Below are positions 49,929 to 59,383 of a stretch of 64,000 bases of DNA, piece after piece. A program made the translations under genes and the position numbers. Location: positions 62,001-126,000 of the forward strand of contig NZ_VXKK01000009.1 of NCBI RefSeq assembly GCF_008693105.1, given 5' to 3'. Positions within the stretch are counted from its first letter, which is position 1. Every line of letters begins with the position of its first letter. Source of the DNA: Corynebacterium flavescens (GTDB taxonomy: Bacteria > Actinomycetota > Actinomycetes > Mycobacteriales > Mycobacteriaceae). Below the pieces are notes generated by a model. The model did not search any database, had not been told where the DNA came from, and saw nothing but the letters and a program-made list of their open reading frames with translations.

Positions 49929-51467
49929 TTAGGCCTCTACGCCCTTAGGTTCAACTGCGGCACTATCGCTGCTCGTCGTTGTATCGGAGAAAGGCATATG
50001 TGTGGTGTCGATATTGGGATCGGCATCCTGGCCCTTGACTATCTCGATGGCTTCCTTTTTGGACTCGACGGTGGGGAAGGACCCCATCAGCGGCTTCTGT
50101 GAAGATTCCTTCATGAACAGAAGAGCGACACCAGCAAGTACGGAGAAAGCCATGATGTAGAGCGCCGGCACAATGTCCAGCCCGGTCTTTTGCAGCAGGA
50201 ACTGGGTGACCAGTGGGGTGGTGCCGCCGAAGAGCGAGACGGAGACGTTGTAGGAGATTCCCATGCCGGAAAAGCGCGAGGCGGTGGGGAAGAGCGCCGG
50301 AAGTGCAGAGGCAGACAGCGCCACATACAGGCCGGTGGGGATGGCCACCATGCACAGTGCGATGAGCACTGCAGCGATGGAGCCGGTGTTCATAATCAAA
50401 AATGCAGGGACCATGAGAACAACGGTGGCGCCCACAGCGGTGGCGTAGACGGGCTTGCGGCCGACCTTGTCGCTCCAGCGCCCAACGAGGGGGAGCAACA
50501 GGGACATCGCAACGAGGACAGGCACGGTCACGGCTGCCGCGGATGCGGCGTGCAGGCCGATTTGTTCCTCCAGGTAGATCGGCATGTAGCTGGTCAGCGC
50601 GTAGCCGGCGGTATTGGTCGCGGCCACGATAGCAATTCCGATGAGCAGCGCACGCCAGTGGTGGCGGATGACGCCGACGAGGCCCAAGCGTGCGTAGGGA
50701 TCCTCGGTGTCCTTTTCAATGCTCTCTTCGTCCTCGGACTGGTTGTCCTCGAAGGAAGGCGTTTCCGGAATGCGGGTACGCAGATAGACGGCGATGATGC
50801 CCAGCGGGATGGCGGTAAGGAAGGGGATGCGCCAGCCGAAGTCGTGCATGGCAGTCTCGCCGGCGAAGTGGGTGCTCAGCCACGTGGTGATGGCGACTAC
50901 GGAGGCACCGGCGGCGAAGCCGAGGTAGGAACCCATATCAAGGAAGGATCCGAAGAAACCGCGGCGCTTATCTGGGGCGAACTCTGCCACGTAAGTGGTG
51001 GCGCCGGCGTACTCGCCGCCGGTGGAAAAGCCCTGGACTAGCTTGAGTACATAAAGCAGGATGAGCGCCCAACCGCCTATTGAGGCGGCTGTGGGCAGCA
51101 ATCCGATGAGCGCGGTGGAGATGGCCATCATGGCCATCGTGACATAGAGGACTTTCTGGCGTCCGACTTTATCGCCGAGTGGGCCTAAGACCAGGCCGCC
51201 GATGGGGCGGACGAGGTAGGAGACCGCGAAACCGAACATCACCGCGAGTAGCTGCCACTCTTCGGGTAGGCCTTGGGTGAAGACGGTGGTCATGGTGACG
51301 GTCAGATAACCGTAAATACCGAAGTCGTACCATTCCATGAAGTTTCCCACCACGGTGCCTTTGATAGCCGGGCGGATCTTCTCTGAGGTAACCACGTTGA
51401 CATCATCAACGCTGAGGCGCTGTTTGCGCTGCTTCTTGGATTCTTTTTTAGATCGTTTAAGATCCAC
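49929..51467 (-). CDS. MHS-family major facilitator transporter (ProP-like)
   Basis: A 512-residue MFS protein of the metabolite:H+ symporter family with 12 TM helices. The N-terminal signature NFMEWYDFGIYGYL opens TM1, RPIGGLVLGPLGDKVGRQ is the MFS loop 2-3 motif, and LVQGFSTGGEYAGATTYVAE is typical of ProP/ShiA/KgtP-type members. Proline/betaine is the likeliest cargo, but dicarboxylates or shikimate cannot be excluded. The protein has a very basic N-terminal tail (KRSKKESKKQRKQR) and an acidic C-terminal tail. The GTG at 51465-51467 with GAGAGG upstream is chosen over a longer in-frame start. It sits beside the second HNH repeat. Confidence 0.85.
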   Translation of the reverse strand: MDLKRSKKESKKQRKQRLSVDDVNVVTSEKIRPAIKGTVVGNFMEWYDFGIYGYLTVTMTTVFTQGLPEEWQLLAVMFGFAVSYLVRPIGGLVLGPLGDKVGRQKVLYVTMAMMAISTALIGLLPTAASIGGWALILLYVLKLVQGFSTGGEYAGATTYVAEFAPDKRRGFFGSFLDMGSYLGFAAGASVVAITTWLSTHFAGETAMHDFGWRIPFLTAIPLGIIAVYLRTRIPETPSFEDNQSEDEESIEKDTEDPYARLGLVGVIRHHWRALLIGIAIVAATNTAGYALTSYMPIYLEEQIGLHAASAAAVTVPVLVAMSLLLPLVGRWSDKVGRKPVYATAVGATVVLMVPAFLIMNTGSIAAVLIALCMVAIPTGLYVALSASALPALFPTASRFSGMGISYNVSVSLFGGTTPLVTQFLLQKTGLDIVPALYIMAFSVLAGVALLFMKESSQKPLMGSFPTVESKKEAIEIVKGQDADPNIDTTHMPFSDTTTSSDSAAVEPKGVEA

Positions 51468-51853
51468 GAGTTTCAACCTCTCGTCTATAAGTGAAACGGG
51501 CAGCGGTGAGTGCACCGCACAACCCTCGAGCGAGCTTCCTTCTTCCTGACTGTCTCCTTCTCAAAATTCCGAAAGAATCGAGCCCAGGTTTGTGCCTAGG
51601 GAGGTATCCAAAGATGCGCTCGGTTCGTGCAATGACAAAAAAGTCTACTCCCCCCGGAATGCCATTTGCCAAGCTAAGTAAATTAAATACCTGCAAAAAT
51701 GGCGAAAATGTATAGCTAATCCGCTGGGCAATGGGGGTAGGTCACAAATTGGTTAAGGCCTCCTTGTGACAGCACTGCGGGCCGTGATCACGGATGATCA
51801 CGGCCCGCTTGTGGTGAGGTTGCGACCCCGATTTTCGGAGACCCTCGGGGGGC
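51468..51853. other. 386-bp intergenic region between the MHS transporter gene and the helical-protein gene
   Basis: It contains the promoter region of the transporter (reverse) and the 3' end of the next reverse-strand gene. An AT-rich block at about 51670-51720 fits a promoter. Short frames here have no support as genes. Confidence 0.5.
51777..51808 (-). terminator. Strong hairpin terminator downstream of the helical-protein gene
   Basis: GCGGGCCGTGATCA (51777-51790) and TGATCACGGCCCGC (51795-51808) are perfectly complementary around a CGGA loop, a 14-pair stem. The flanking tail is only weakly T-rich. Its place 45 bases after a reverse-strand gene fits termination. Confidence 0.75.
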
Positions 51854-53077
51854 TTAAGCCTTGGCGCGCAAGGAGGCGAGCGCCTGGGCGTTGCCGGCGC
51901 TGGAGAAGAGCTCATAGGCAATGCCGTAGTTGCGGCGGGAGTTTCCGGTGTCCCCGGCGGTGGCGTAGCGGTCCCCCAGAAGTTCCGCCACTGTGGCTAC
52001 GGCGCTGAACTCTTCCGGCGCGGAGGCAGCCTGCACAGGGTTGGTGGCCATGAAGTCGAGGAGTACCTGGGTGGACTTGGCCATAGACTGGGAGACGGTG
52101 CGCAGTGTCTCTGAGAAGAAGGCTATCCACCGTGCGCGTGCCAGGAGGCTGCCTGAGTTCTTGGCCTTGACATAGTAGGAACCGAGCAGGTCATGGGCGT
52201 CCTCGGTGCGCTGCATCTCGAGGTACTCCATCACGCGGGCCAAGAGCAGGTCAACCTCTTTGCCGGGGTTTCCGGCCTCGCCATAAAAGTCCGCTGCGAG
52301 GTCAAGGAAGCTCAGACGTGTGGCGGAGGAGACCTGTCCGGCGGCGGCGTCCTGGTAGAAGCGGCCAAGCAGTGCAGCGGGCAGACTACTGTGCATGGAG
52401 CTGGGCCGGGCGGCATCGAGGTACTCGTGAGAGGTGCGGGCTACTTCCTCGCGCGCACCGGCATCCGCGGAGGCGTAGAGGAAGCCTACCGCGGAGTCCA
52501 AGACCATACGCAGGGATTCCTCGTCGTGCTCGAGTCCCTGCGCGGCCTCGTTGATTGCGCGGAACTCGGCGCCATGGGCTGCGACGTCCCCGGACTTGGC
52601 CGCGGCAAGCCGCTCGCGCAGATCTGCTCGCGGATCAGCTTTGGCTGTGAGGCGCTGCTCGAGAGCTGTTGCCATGTCAGAATCGCTGATCTTGGCTATA
52701 AAGGCCTCGGCGCCGGCGAGGTCGCCGTCGTTGAGGCTGTCTTCGGCCAAGTAGCTATACCCGATGTTGATGAGCGAGGGCTGGCCAGTGATGGCGCCCA
52801 AGGATGCAACGTGGTAGTAGTCCTCGGAGCTGGGGGCGTTGCCGAGCATGCGCCGCAGGACTTCCCGGGAGAGGAAGAAGTAGGACAGGGATGCGGAATC
52901 TTCGAGGGAGCCGCTAAAGACGTCATCAGAAAAGGCTTTTTCAATCTCGGCGTTGACCTCTGCGAGCAGTTGGGGTGCTCGTTCCAGCGGAGCTTCGCCG
53001 TTGTTGACGTAGGTATAGATGGCTTCGGCGTTTGCAACGTCGAGGAGCGGATACTTGGTAGCGGCTGCGTTATCCAT
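51854..53077 (-). CDS. All-helical protein of unknown function, 407 aa
   Basis: The sequence is alanine-, leucine- and glutamate-rich, with repeated pairs of helices about 34-40 residues apart (for example [23 protein letters not shown] and [18 protein letters not shown]), which suggests a TPR-like solenoid. No signal peptide, TM helix or catalytic motif is present. I do not recognise a named family. It could be a scaffold or adaptor protein. The ATG at 53075-53077 lies only 55 bases from the divergent gluQ start, so they may share a regulatory region. Ends before a strong hairpin. Confidence 0.65.
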   Translation of the reverse strand: MDNAAATKYPLLDVANAEAIYTYVNNGEAPLERAPQLLAEVNAEIEKAFSDDVFSGSLEDSASLSYFFLSREVLRRMLGNAPSSEDYYHVASLGAITGQPSLINIGYSYLAEDSLNDGDLAGAEAFIAKISDSDMATALEQRLTAKADPRADLRERLAAAKSGDVAAHGAEFRAINEAAQGLEHDEESLRMVLDSAVGFLYASADAGAREEVARTSHEYLDAARPSSMHSSLPAALLGRFYQDAAAGQVSSATRLSFLDLAADFYGEAGNPGKEVDLLLARVMEYLEMQRTEDAHDLLGSYYVKAKNSGSLLARARWIAFFSETLRTVSQSMAKSTQVLLDFMATNPVQAASAPEEFSAVATVAELLGDRYATAGDTGNSRRNYGIAYELFSSAGNAQALASLRAKA

Positions 53078-53132
53078 GGGTGTCGATACTAATGCACGGG
53101 CGAGACAAATTCGCCCCGTAGACTTGTTTTCT

Positions 53133-54053
53133 ATGGCACACTCCGCTCTAGCACCCGGCGCGGGGCGCTACGCCCCCAGCCCCTCGGGGGATTTGCACTT
53201 TGGAAACCTGCGCACAGCGCTGCTGGCGTGGCTGTGCGCGCGTTCCACGGGGCGTCAGTTTCATGTGCGCGTGGAGGATATCGATACCCAGCGCTCCACC
53301 GCGGCTGCGGCCAAGCGGCAGCTCGAGGACCTCGCGAACCTCGGCCTGGACTGGGACGGCGAGGTTGTCCACCAGCATGATCGCTATGCAGCCTATGAGC
53401 AGGCATTGGCGCGTTTGCCCGTGTATGAGTGCTATTGCTCGCGCAAGGACATCCAGGAGGCGGCGCGGGCCCCGCATGCTATCCCGGGCCAGTACCCGGG
53501 CGCCTGCCGCAATCTGGATGAGGTGGCGCGGGCTCGCAAGCGCGCGGAGCTCGCCGCGCAGGGTCGGGTTCCCGCGCTGCGCCTGCGGGCTGAGGTGTCT
53601 AGTTTTAGCATTCATGATCTCCTCCGCGGCGAGTACACAGGTGAGGTTGATGACTTCATTCTGCGCCGCGGCGGCAACGCCGATCAGGGCCAGGATTGGG
53701 CCTATAACCTGGCCGTGGTGGTCGATGATGCTTTTCAGGGCGTGGACCAGGTTGTCCGCGGCGTCGATTTGCTTTCTTCCGCCCCGCGCCAGGCCTACCT
53801 GGCCCAGGTCTTGGGCTACCCAGTACCGGAATATATTCACGTTCCGCTGGTGCTTAACGCAGCCGGCAAGCGCCTGTCCAAGCGCGACGGCGCCGTGACC
53901 TTACGCCAGTTGCTTAAGACCCACACCTTGGGGGAGGTTTTTGCCCAGTTGGCGGCCTCCCTGGGCAGCGAAGCAAAGAATACCGCCGAGCTGCTCAAGG
54001 GCTTTGACGTGCTTGATATTCCGCGCGAGCCCTATGTGTGGCGGCCGCAGTAG
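53133..54053 (+). CDS. gluQ: Glutamyl-Q tRNA(Asp) synthetase GluQ
   Basis: A paralogue of the GluRS catalytic domain that attaches glutamate to the queuosine base of tRNA-Asp. It begins [24 protein letters not shown], the class I HIGH-like motif. The zinc site cysteines are in YECYCSRKD and YPGACRN, then comes [17 protein letters not shown]. The KMSKS-like [15 protein letters not shown] lies near residue 250. At 306 residues it lacks the anticodon-binding domain, as expected. The ATG at 53133 is only 9 bases after TAGACT, a -10 box, so the mRNA is probably leaderless. Its presence supports that this organism makes queuosine-modified tRNA. Confidence 0.92.
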   Translation: MAHSALAPGAGRYAPSPSGDLHFGNLRTALLAWLCARSTGRQFHVRVEDIDTQRSTAAAAKRQLEDLANLGLDWDGEVVHQHDRYAAYEQALARLPVYECYCSRKDIQEAARAPHAIPGQYPGACRNLDEVARARKRAELAAQGRVPALRLRAEVSSFSIHDLLRGEYTGEVDDFILRRGGNADQGQDWAYNLAVVVDDAFQGVDQVVRGVDLLSSAPRQAYLAQVLGYPVPEYIHVPLVLNAAGKRLSKRDGAVTLRQLLKTHTLGEVFAQLAASLGSEAKNTAELLKGFDVLDIPREPYVWRPQ

Positions 54054-54149
54054 TACATGAAGCATTACTTCAGGCGTCGCCCTCCATCGAGGGCCGTGAG
54101 GCAGTACTCTATTTCTTGTAGAAACCGCGGGTGAAGTGAGAAGAGTGAA

Positions 54150-55703
54150 ATGGAAGTCCTTCTAGTACTCATCGGTTTGATGCTGTTGACGGTGGTCGTG
54201 GTCGCGGTGGGGGATAAAATCGGCCTGCCCTGGCCGGCCCTGCTGACCATCCTTACCGCCGTCGCCGTGTTTACGCCGGCGCTGCCGAGCCTGAACGTGC
54301 CCGCTGAGTTGATCCTTCCCATCTTCCTGCCGCCGCTGCTGTGGGCGCTGGCGCGGCGCACCTCGTGGGGAGTCATCCGCGAGCAGTGGGTGACCATCTT
54401 GAGTCTCTCGGTTCTTCTGGTGGTGGCCACCACTTTCGCCGTCGGGCTCACGGCCTTTGCCTTCTTGCCTGGCCTGGGCTTCGCCGGCGCGATTCTCATT
54501 GGTGCGGCCATCGCTCCGCCGGATCCGGTGGCCGTGGAGGCGGTGGCGGAGCCCGCCGGCATCCCACGCCGTATCATCTCCGCCCTGCAGACAGAGGGCC
54601 TTTTTAATGACGCCGCCTCCATCGTGGCCTTCCACCTGGCGCTCATGGCCGTGGTCAATGAGGGGGAGCTCACCTGGAGCGGGGCGATTGTCAATTTCAT
54701 CTACTCGGCGGCGGTGGCCTGCATCCTCGGCTGGGTGGCTGGCAGGCTGGCCGCGATGTTTATCACCCGCGTGCACGAGGTCAATGCCCGTAACGCGCTG
54801 ACGTGGGTGGTGCCATTTGCGGTGTATATCTTCGCCGAAGAAATCCATGCCTCGGGCGTTATCGCCGTGGTCATCGCCGCCGTCGAACTCAGCTCCCGGG
54901 CTGATATTCAGGCAGAGGACAGGCTCTCGGGGCAGTCTTTCTGGGAGACCATCGAGCTGCTCTTTACCGGCGTGGCCTTTGGGCTTATCGGCCTCAACGT
55001 CAGTGATGCCGTCGCGGAGGTCGGCGCGGACCTGTGGCACTCGGTGCTCGTCGGCGTCATCTTGTCCTTCGTGGCCTTCCTCGTGCGCCTGGTGTGGATG
55101 TATGTCTACTACCGGATAAACCTGCGGCGCGGAAAGCCGCGGGTGGCGCCACTGCGCCTGCAAGAGGTCTTGCTCATGACTTGGTCGGGGATGCGCGGGC
55201 TGGTGACCTTGGCCCTGGTACTTTCCGTTCCCTCGGGGGCCTTTGGCTTCCACCATGAATTGGCCGTTATCGCGCTGACCGTGCTGCTGGTCACCATGGT
55301 TATCCCGGGGCTTTTGTTGCCGTGGCTGATGAGTCGCCTCGATCTGACCCAGCATTCCGAGGCGGCGGCAGACAAGATGCGCATGCAGATCACCAAGCAA
55401 GCGCGCCGCGCCGGGATTTCCGCCATGCAGAAGCACTTCTCAGAGCTAGATCCGGAGATCACCGCCAATATCGCGCAGTGGCTCGAGGACCGCCTGGGTG
55501 AGGACGAGGACGGTGAGGATGCCTCCACTCGTATTCAAAAGGCCATCCGTGCGCGTGATATTGCGCTGGCCGCGCGGCGCATTGCCCTCATCGGTGCGCA
55601 GCAGGAGCTGTTGAACATGCGGCGCGATCGCAACTATAACCCCATGATCGTGGACGAGATCCTGGAAGAGGTTGACCGCATGTCCCTGAGTACTAAACAC
55701 TAA
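54150..55703 (+). CDS. Na+/H+ antiporter, CPA1 family
   Basis: A 517-residue monovalent cation/proton antiporter with about 12 TM helices and a helical cytoplasmic tail of 110 residues. Core motifs: LPIFLPPLLWALARRTSW near residue 60, AAIAPPDPVAVEAVAE near 125 in place of the usual TDPVA, and EGLFNDAASIVAF near 150 containing the ion-binding ND pair. WSGMRGLVTLALVLSVP lies near 350. It exports Na+ (or K+) in exchange for H+ to control pH and salt. The ATG at 54150 follows GAGAAGAG. A small gene follows after 4 bases, suggesting a two-gene operon. Confidence 0.88.
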   Translation: MEVLLVLIGLMLLTVVVVAVGDKIGLPWPALLTILTAVAVFTPALPSLNVPAELILPIFLPPLLWALARRTSWGVIREQWVTILSLSVLLVVATTFAVGLTAFAFLPGLGFAGAILIGAAIAPPDPVAVEAVAEPAGIPRRIISALQTEGLFNDAASIVAFHLALMAVVNEGELTWSGAIVNFIYSAAVACILGWVAGRLAAMFITRVHEVNARNALTWVVPFAVYIFAEEIHASGVIAVVIAAVELSSRADIQAEDRLSGQSFWETIELLFTGVAFGLIGLNVSDAVAEVGADLWHSVLVGVILSFVAFLVRLVWMYVYYRINLRRGKPRVAPLRLQEVLLMTWSGMRGLVTLALVLSVPSGAFGFHHELAVIALTVLLVTMVIPGLLLPWLMSRLDLTQHSEAAADKMRMQITKQARRAGISAMQKHFSELDPEITANIAQWLEDRLGEDEDGEDASTRIQKAIRARDIALAARRIALIGAQQELLNMRRDRNYNPMIVDEILEEVDRMSLSTKH

Positions 55704-55707
55704 GACC

Positions 55708-56043
55708 ATGGATGCTTATCATTACGGGCAGCTCGAGGACAGCTTGGATTATCTCTTCGACTTCTTCGATCAGGACCTTGCGCAGCGCGTTCACGCAAGC
55801 CAGGAGTATGTCCCCGCCGGAATGGAGGAGTTCTTGGGGGACAACACCCTCGAGGACTTCGTGTGGCTGTGGGTCAAGGAGCCCGGTGCCAACGGTTTCC
55901 GGCAATACTTGCGGGACGGCGGCTATGACGAGGCCGAGGTGGCGCAGGCCTTCCTAGAATGCCGCACCGAGTGGGGCATGAATACCCTGCCACACATTGA
56001 GTGGTTGCATGAACGCAGCTTTGCGACGCCGGTTATAGATTAA
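55708..56043 (+). CDS. Small acidic hypothetical protein, 111 aa
   Basis: No recognised family. The product is acidic and aromatic-rich (LDYLFDFFDQDL; DFVWLWVKEPGANGF), has no TM helix or signal, and no catalytic motif. It starts with ATG only 4 bases after the antiporter stop and is surely co-transcribed, so it could be an accessory or regulatory partner of the antiporter; that is position-based inference. The stop at 56041-56043 precedes the first ACACAGTGT palindrome by 13 bases. Confidence 0.65.
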   Translation: MDAYHYGQLEDSLDYLFDFFDQDLAQRVHASQEYVPAGMEEFLGDNTLEDFVWLWVKEPGANGFRQYLRDGGYDEAEVAQAFLECRTEWGMNTLPHIEWLHERSFATPVID

Positions 56044-56056
56044 GGCCGCGCACCTG

Positions 56057-56067
56057 GACACAGTGTC
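56057..56067. promoter_or_regulatory. Palindromic operator candidate GACACAGTGTC (site A)
   Basis: GACAC-A-GTGTC, perfect apart from the central base, 102 bases upstream of the amidohydrolase gene. A related half-site GGACACT follows at 56086-56092. The same ACACAGTGT core recurs at 57521, 62706 and, as CACAGTGTT, at 62562. Confidence 0.6.
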
Positions 56068-56168
56068 TTTCTCACCTGGAACCTCCGGACACTTTCAGTC
56101 TTGTTGGGCTTTCCTCGCGATGGTTAATTGGCTTTAAGGCCCCATCGTGCAGAAAGAGGAAAACACAC

Positions 56169-57440
56169 ATGAGCACCACCTTCACGGAAGCCTCCGGGAT
56201 TGAGGCGCAGGACTTTATCGACGATTTCCATCGGACCTGGGAGTTCGGTGCTACGTCTCATGACGGCGTCGACAGGCAGGCCGGTACCAAGCCGCACGGA
56301 CAGTTGCGTGATTGGTTCAGCGCCCAAGCCCGCGCTGCTGGTTTCGAGGTACGCATTGACCCTATCGGCAACGTCTTTGCCCTGCTGGACTTCGTCGACG
56401 GCGCTGACTACGTGCTCACAGGCTCGCACCTTGACTCGCAGCCACTAGGCGGCAGGTTTGATGGCTGCTATGGCGTCATTGCTGCTCTGCATGCGGCGAT
56501 AGAGATTAAAAAGCGCGTGGAAGCTGGGCAGATGGAGCCCAAGTACAACCTGGCGGTCGTGGACTGGTTCAACGAGGAGGGAGCACGTTTTGCTCCCTCC
56601 ATCATGGGATCTTCGGTGATGTGCGGTCTCTTTGACCTCGAAGAGACGCTAAGCATCAAAGACGCCCAGGGCATCACCGTCAAGGAGGCCCTCGAGTCCA
56701 TTGGTTACCTGGGCAGCGATGAGGCGCCCAGCGTGGCGGCCTATGCCGAGATCCACATCGAGCAGGGGCGCCTGCTGGAGAGGAATGCCACCGCCATTGG
56801 CGCGGTGACCCAGTCCTGGTACACCCAGAAGCTCTACGTCGATGTCATCGGGGAACAGTCCCATACTGGGGCCACCATCATGAAAGACCGCCACGATGCC
56901 CTGCCCGCTGCGGCGATGCTGGTGTTGAAGACAGAGCAGGTGGTCGAAGAGTTCGAGCCCGAGCAGATTGTGACCTCCGTGGGGCAATTCGACGTGGAGC
57001 CGAACTCTCCCATCGTGGTTCCGAGGGAGGTAAAACTCGTCATTGACCTGCGTGCGCACCGCCGCGCCGACGTCGAGAAGGCGCGCGAGATTCTCGTGGA
57101 TTATTGCGAGGAGGTGGCGCGTGCTCGCGATATCACCATCGAGGCTCGCGACTTCGACATCCGCGACCATCAGGTCTATCCCGAGGATGGCGTCGAGTTG
57201 ACGGAGAAGGCCGCCGCCAATACGGGCATCAGCTGCATGAGGATCGAAACCATGGCCGGGCATGACTCCGTTGCCGTCAACCGCATTGCGCCGACAGTGA
57301 TGACCTTCGTGCCCTCTGAAGGCGGCGTATCGCACTGCGAGCGGGAGTTTACCTCCGACGAGGACCTCGTCAACGGGCTGGTGGTGCACACCGAGATCAT
57401 CTCGCGCTTGCTCGATGGCGAGCTCGATCACCTCAAGTAG
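56169..57440 (+). CDS. M20-family Zn amidohydrolase (N-carbamoyl-amino acid / ureidopropionate / allantoate type)
   Basis: A 423-residue amidase/hydantoinase-type peptidase M20. Metal ligands: GSHLDSQPLGGRFDG (His and the bridging Asp), WFNEEGARF (Glu-Glu), EIHIEQGRLLE (His) and the late GHDS motif. The dimerisation lid begins near GEQSHTGATIMKDR. The family cleaves N-carbamoyl-beta-alanine, N-carbamoyl-L-amino acids or allantoate, releasing CO2 and NH3; the exact substrate cannot be read from sequence. The neighbours (symporter, amidase, PucR, MmsA-type dehydrogenase) favour use of a ureido compound as a nitrogen or carbon source. The ATG at 56169 follows AAAGAGGAAAA. Confidence 0.85.
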   Translation: MSTTFTEASGIEAQDFIDDFHRTWEFGATSHDGVDRQAGTKPHGQLRDWFSAQARAAGFEVRIDPIGNVFALLDFVDGADYVLTGSHLDSQPLGGRFDGCYGVIAALHAAIEIKKRVEAGQMEPKYNLAVVDWFNEEGARFAPSIMGSSVMCGLFDLEETLSIKDAQGITVKEALESIGYLGSDEAPSVAAYAEIHIEQGRLLERNATAIGAVTQSWYTQKLYVDVIGEQSHTGATIMKDRHDALPAAAMLVLKTEQVVEEFEPEQIVTSVGQFDVEPNSPIVVPREVKLVIDLRAHRRADVEKAREILVDYCEEVARARDITIEARDFDIRDHQVYPEDGVELTEKAAANTGISCMRIETMAGHDSVAVNRIAPTVMTFVPSEGGVSHCEREFTSDEDLVNGLVVHTEIISRLLDGELDHLK

Positions 57441-57519
57441 GCCGTGCGCCGCGGCCCGTCTAGCTAAGGCCCAGCCAGTTATTAGCAATGACTTAACAAT
57501 GATTCTTCACATGAGGGTT

Positions 57520-57530
57520 AACACAGTGTC
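57520..57530. promoter_or_regulatory. Operator candidate AACACAGTGTC (site B)
   Basis: The ACACAGTGT core lies at 57521-57529, 94 bases upstream of the DUF3311-symporter genes. Partial copies follow: GACACAACGTGAC at 57550-57562 and GCAGTGTTTTTCTCC at 57569-57583, the latter matching the T-rich tail of sites C and D. Confidence 0.6.
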
Positions 57531-57623
57531 ATCGAAAGCCGGCAATGCTGACACAACGTGACTTGTAGGCAGTGTTTTTCTCCGCAAGACTAATTAATGC
57601 CACGACACCAATGGAGGTAACGC

Positions 57624-57854
57624 ATGACCCATCTCACCCGACAACACCTCGTCCTATTAGTGCCCGTGTTGGCGCTGGTACTTACCCCCCTAATTCCGAT
57701 GAATAGCAACGGAACCCTATTCCTCGGCTTCCCCGTGATCATCATGTGGGTCGTCGTCTGGTCCATCGCCACGACGCTCATCTTGTCCTGGCTCTATCGC
57801 AATGAAGCCGAGCTCGGGGATGCCCCCGGCGCGAAAGAGGAGGCAATCGCGTGA
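57624..57854 (+). CDS. DUF3311 small membrane protein, 76 aa
   Basis: A two-TM protein (LVLLVPVLALVLTPLIPM; FLGFPVIIMWVVVWSIATTLIL) with a charged C-terminus. The DUF3311 family is regularly encoded directly before a sodium:solute symporter and is thought to be its small subunit or assembly partner. The ATG at 57624 follows GGAGG (ATGGAGGTAACGC). The symporter GTG overlaps its stop (GTGA), so translation is coupled. Confidence 0.85.
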   Translation: MTHLTRQHLVLLVPVLALVLTPLIPMNSNGTLFLGFPVIIMWVVVWSIATTLILSWLYRNEAELGDAPGAKEEAIA

Positions 57855-59311
57855 TTTTTGCAGCAATCTTAGGGATCATCCTCATCGCCGTCCTCGGCTT
57901 CATGGGCCGCCGCGGCAGCCTTGATACCCACTCCGGCTGGTCCATCGGTGACCGCGGGATGAGCTCCATCACCACCTTCTTCCTCCAAGCTGGAGCGATC
58001 TTCACCAGCTTTACCTTCCTCGGCATGTCGGGACTTACGGTCCTCGGCGGGGTCTCGGCCACCTACCTTCCCGCATACTTGGTGCTCGGATACATCGGTA
58101 TGTTCCTCATCGGGCCCATTGTCTGGAAGCTGGGAAGCGTATTTAACTATCACACCAACGCGGACATGGTGGGTCACCAATTCGGCAGCAAGATTCTGAC
58201 CAAGACCGTCGCGATTGTTTCCGTGGTCTTCTTCGTCCCCATCGTGCAGGTACAGATCGTCGGCCTGGGAACCATGGTCTCCTTTGCCACCGGCGATAAG
58301 TCCGCCGGCACGCTGAGCATGGTGGCCTCGACCGTCTTGATTCTCTTGTTCGTGGCCTGGGCCGGGCTCAAGGGCGTGTCCATGACGGCGTACTTCAAGG
58401 ACGTCGCTATGGTCGTTGGCCTCGTCGTTGTCCTCATCGGAGTTATGGTTCACTACGCAGCGCAGGGCGGATTCAATGAAGTTATGGACACCATGCAGAA
58501 TCTCATGCTCATTGAGCCTGGCACCAAGACCTATGGCGTGGTCTGGTTCCTGACCAGCGTTATCATCAGCGGCATCGGCCTGGGTGCCATGACGCTTCCG
58601 GAGAGCTGGCCTGCGGTCCTCGCGGCCAAGAACTCCAAGTCCGTCTCGAAGAACCACGTGATGCTGCCTTTGTATTCGCTGTCCACGCTGGTTCCCATCG
58701 TCATTGGTTTCTATGCGGCCACCCACCTGGAGATCAACAAGGGCGAGGAAAACTCCGCCATCTTGGAAGTAGCACAGCAGTCCCTGCCTGGTTGGCTCAT
58801 GGGCTTTGTCCTCATCGCCGGTATTTCTTGCGCGATTGTCCCCGCCGCACACTGCGTGCTCTCCATTGCGACGCTTATTTCCTCCAACCTGGTTCCGCAG
58901 GACTTCCTCCCGGAGCGGCGCCTTCTGGTTGGCAAGGGTTCCTCCGCGGTTATCTTGCTGTTGTCCTTGGGCCTGGCAATTCTTCGCCCGGACCTCATGG
59001 CCAACCTCTACCTGCTGACCTACGCCGGGTTGGTGCAGCTCGCGCCCGCCAACATTTTGTCGTGCACGAAGACCACCTTTATCAACGGCAAGGGCATTCT
59101 CGCCGGCATGCTCGTCGGCGTGGGCATCGTCATCGCCTTCACTATTACCGGCTTCCACCTGTGGGGCATGAACAACGGTATCCCCGCCATCGTGGCCAAC
59201 CTCGTGGTCATGGTTGCAGTCTCCGCCCTGACCGGGCCGGCACGCCGCCCGGAGATCGACTCCGCAGACCACAACACTGCCCCCGTGGGCGCGAAAGTGC
59301 CGATTCACTAG
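57851..59311 (+). CDS. Sodium:solute symporter (SSS family)
   Basis: A 486-residue SSS/SLC5 transporter with about 13 TM helices. Signature parts: GRRGSLDTHSGWSIGDRGM, a variant of the family's N-terminal loop, FTSFTFLGMSG in TM2, and GIGLGAMTLPESWPAVLAAK near residue 245, an SSS-type motif. ILSCTKTTF is near 405. Sequence does not reveal the cargo. With an M20 ureido-hydrolase upstream and an amidase downstream, an amide, ureide or hydantoin-like compound or its product is likely. GTG start overlapping the DUF3311 stop. The longest reverse frame opposite this gene is only a GC-rich shadow. Confidence 0.87.
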   Translation: MIFAAILGIILIAVLGFMGRRGSLDTHSGWSIGDRGMSSITTFFLQAGAIFTSFTFLGMSGLTVLGGVSATYLPAYLVLGYIGMFLIGPIVWKLGSVFNYHTNADMVGHQFGSKILTKTVAIVSVVFFVPIVQVQIVGLGTMVSFATGDKSAGTLSMVASTVLILLFVAWAGLKGVSMTAYFKDVAMVVGLVVVLIGVMVHYAAQGGFNEVMDTMQNLMLIEPGTKTYGVVWFLTSVIISGIGLGAMTLPESWPAVLAAKNSKSVSKNHVMLPLYSLSTLVPIVIGFYAATHLEINKGEENSAILEVAQQSLPGWLMGFVLIAGISCAIVPAAHCVLSIATLISSNLVPQDFLPERRLLVGKGSSAVILLLSLGLAILRPDLMANLYLLTYAGLVQLAPANILSCTKTTFINGKGILAGMLVGVGIVIAFTITGFHLWGMNNGIPAIVANLVVMVAVSALTGPARRPEIDSADHNTAPVGAKVPIH

Positions 59312-59383
59312 AGAACCAAGCATTTTCTACCTCCCCACCATTGTTAAAGTGGTGCTGAAGAACCGAAAGGAACCAGGTCAGAC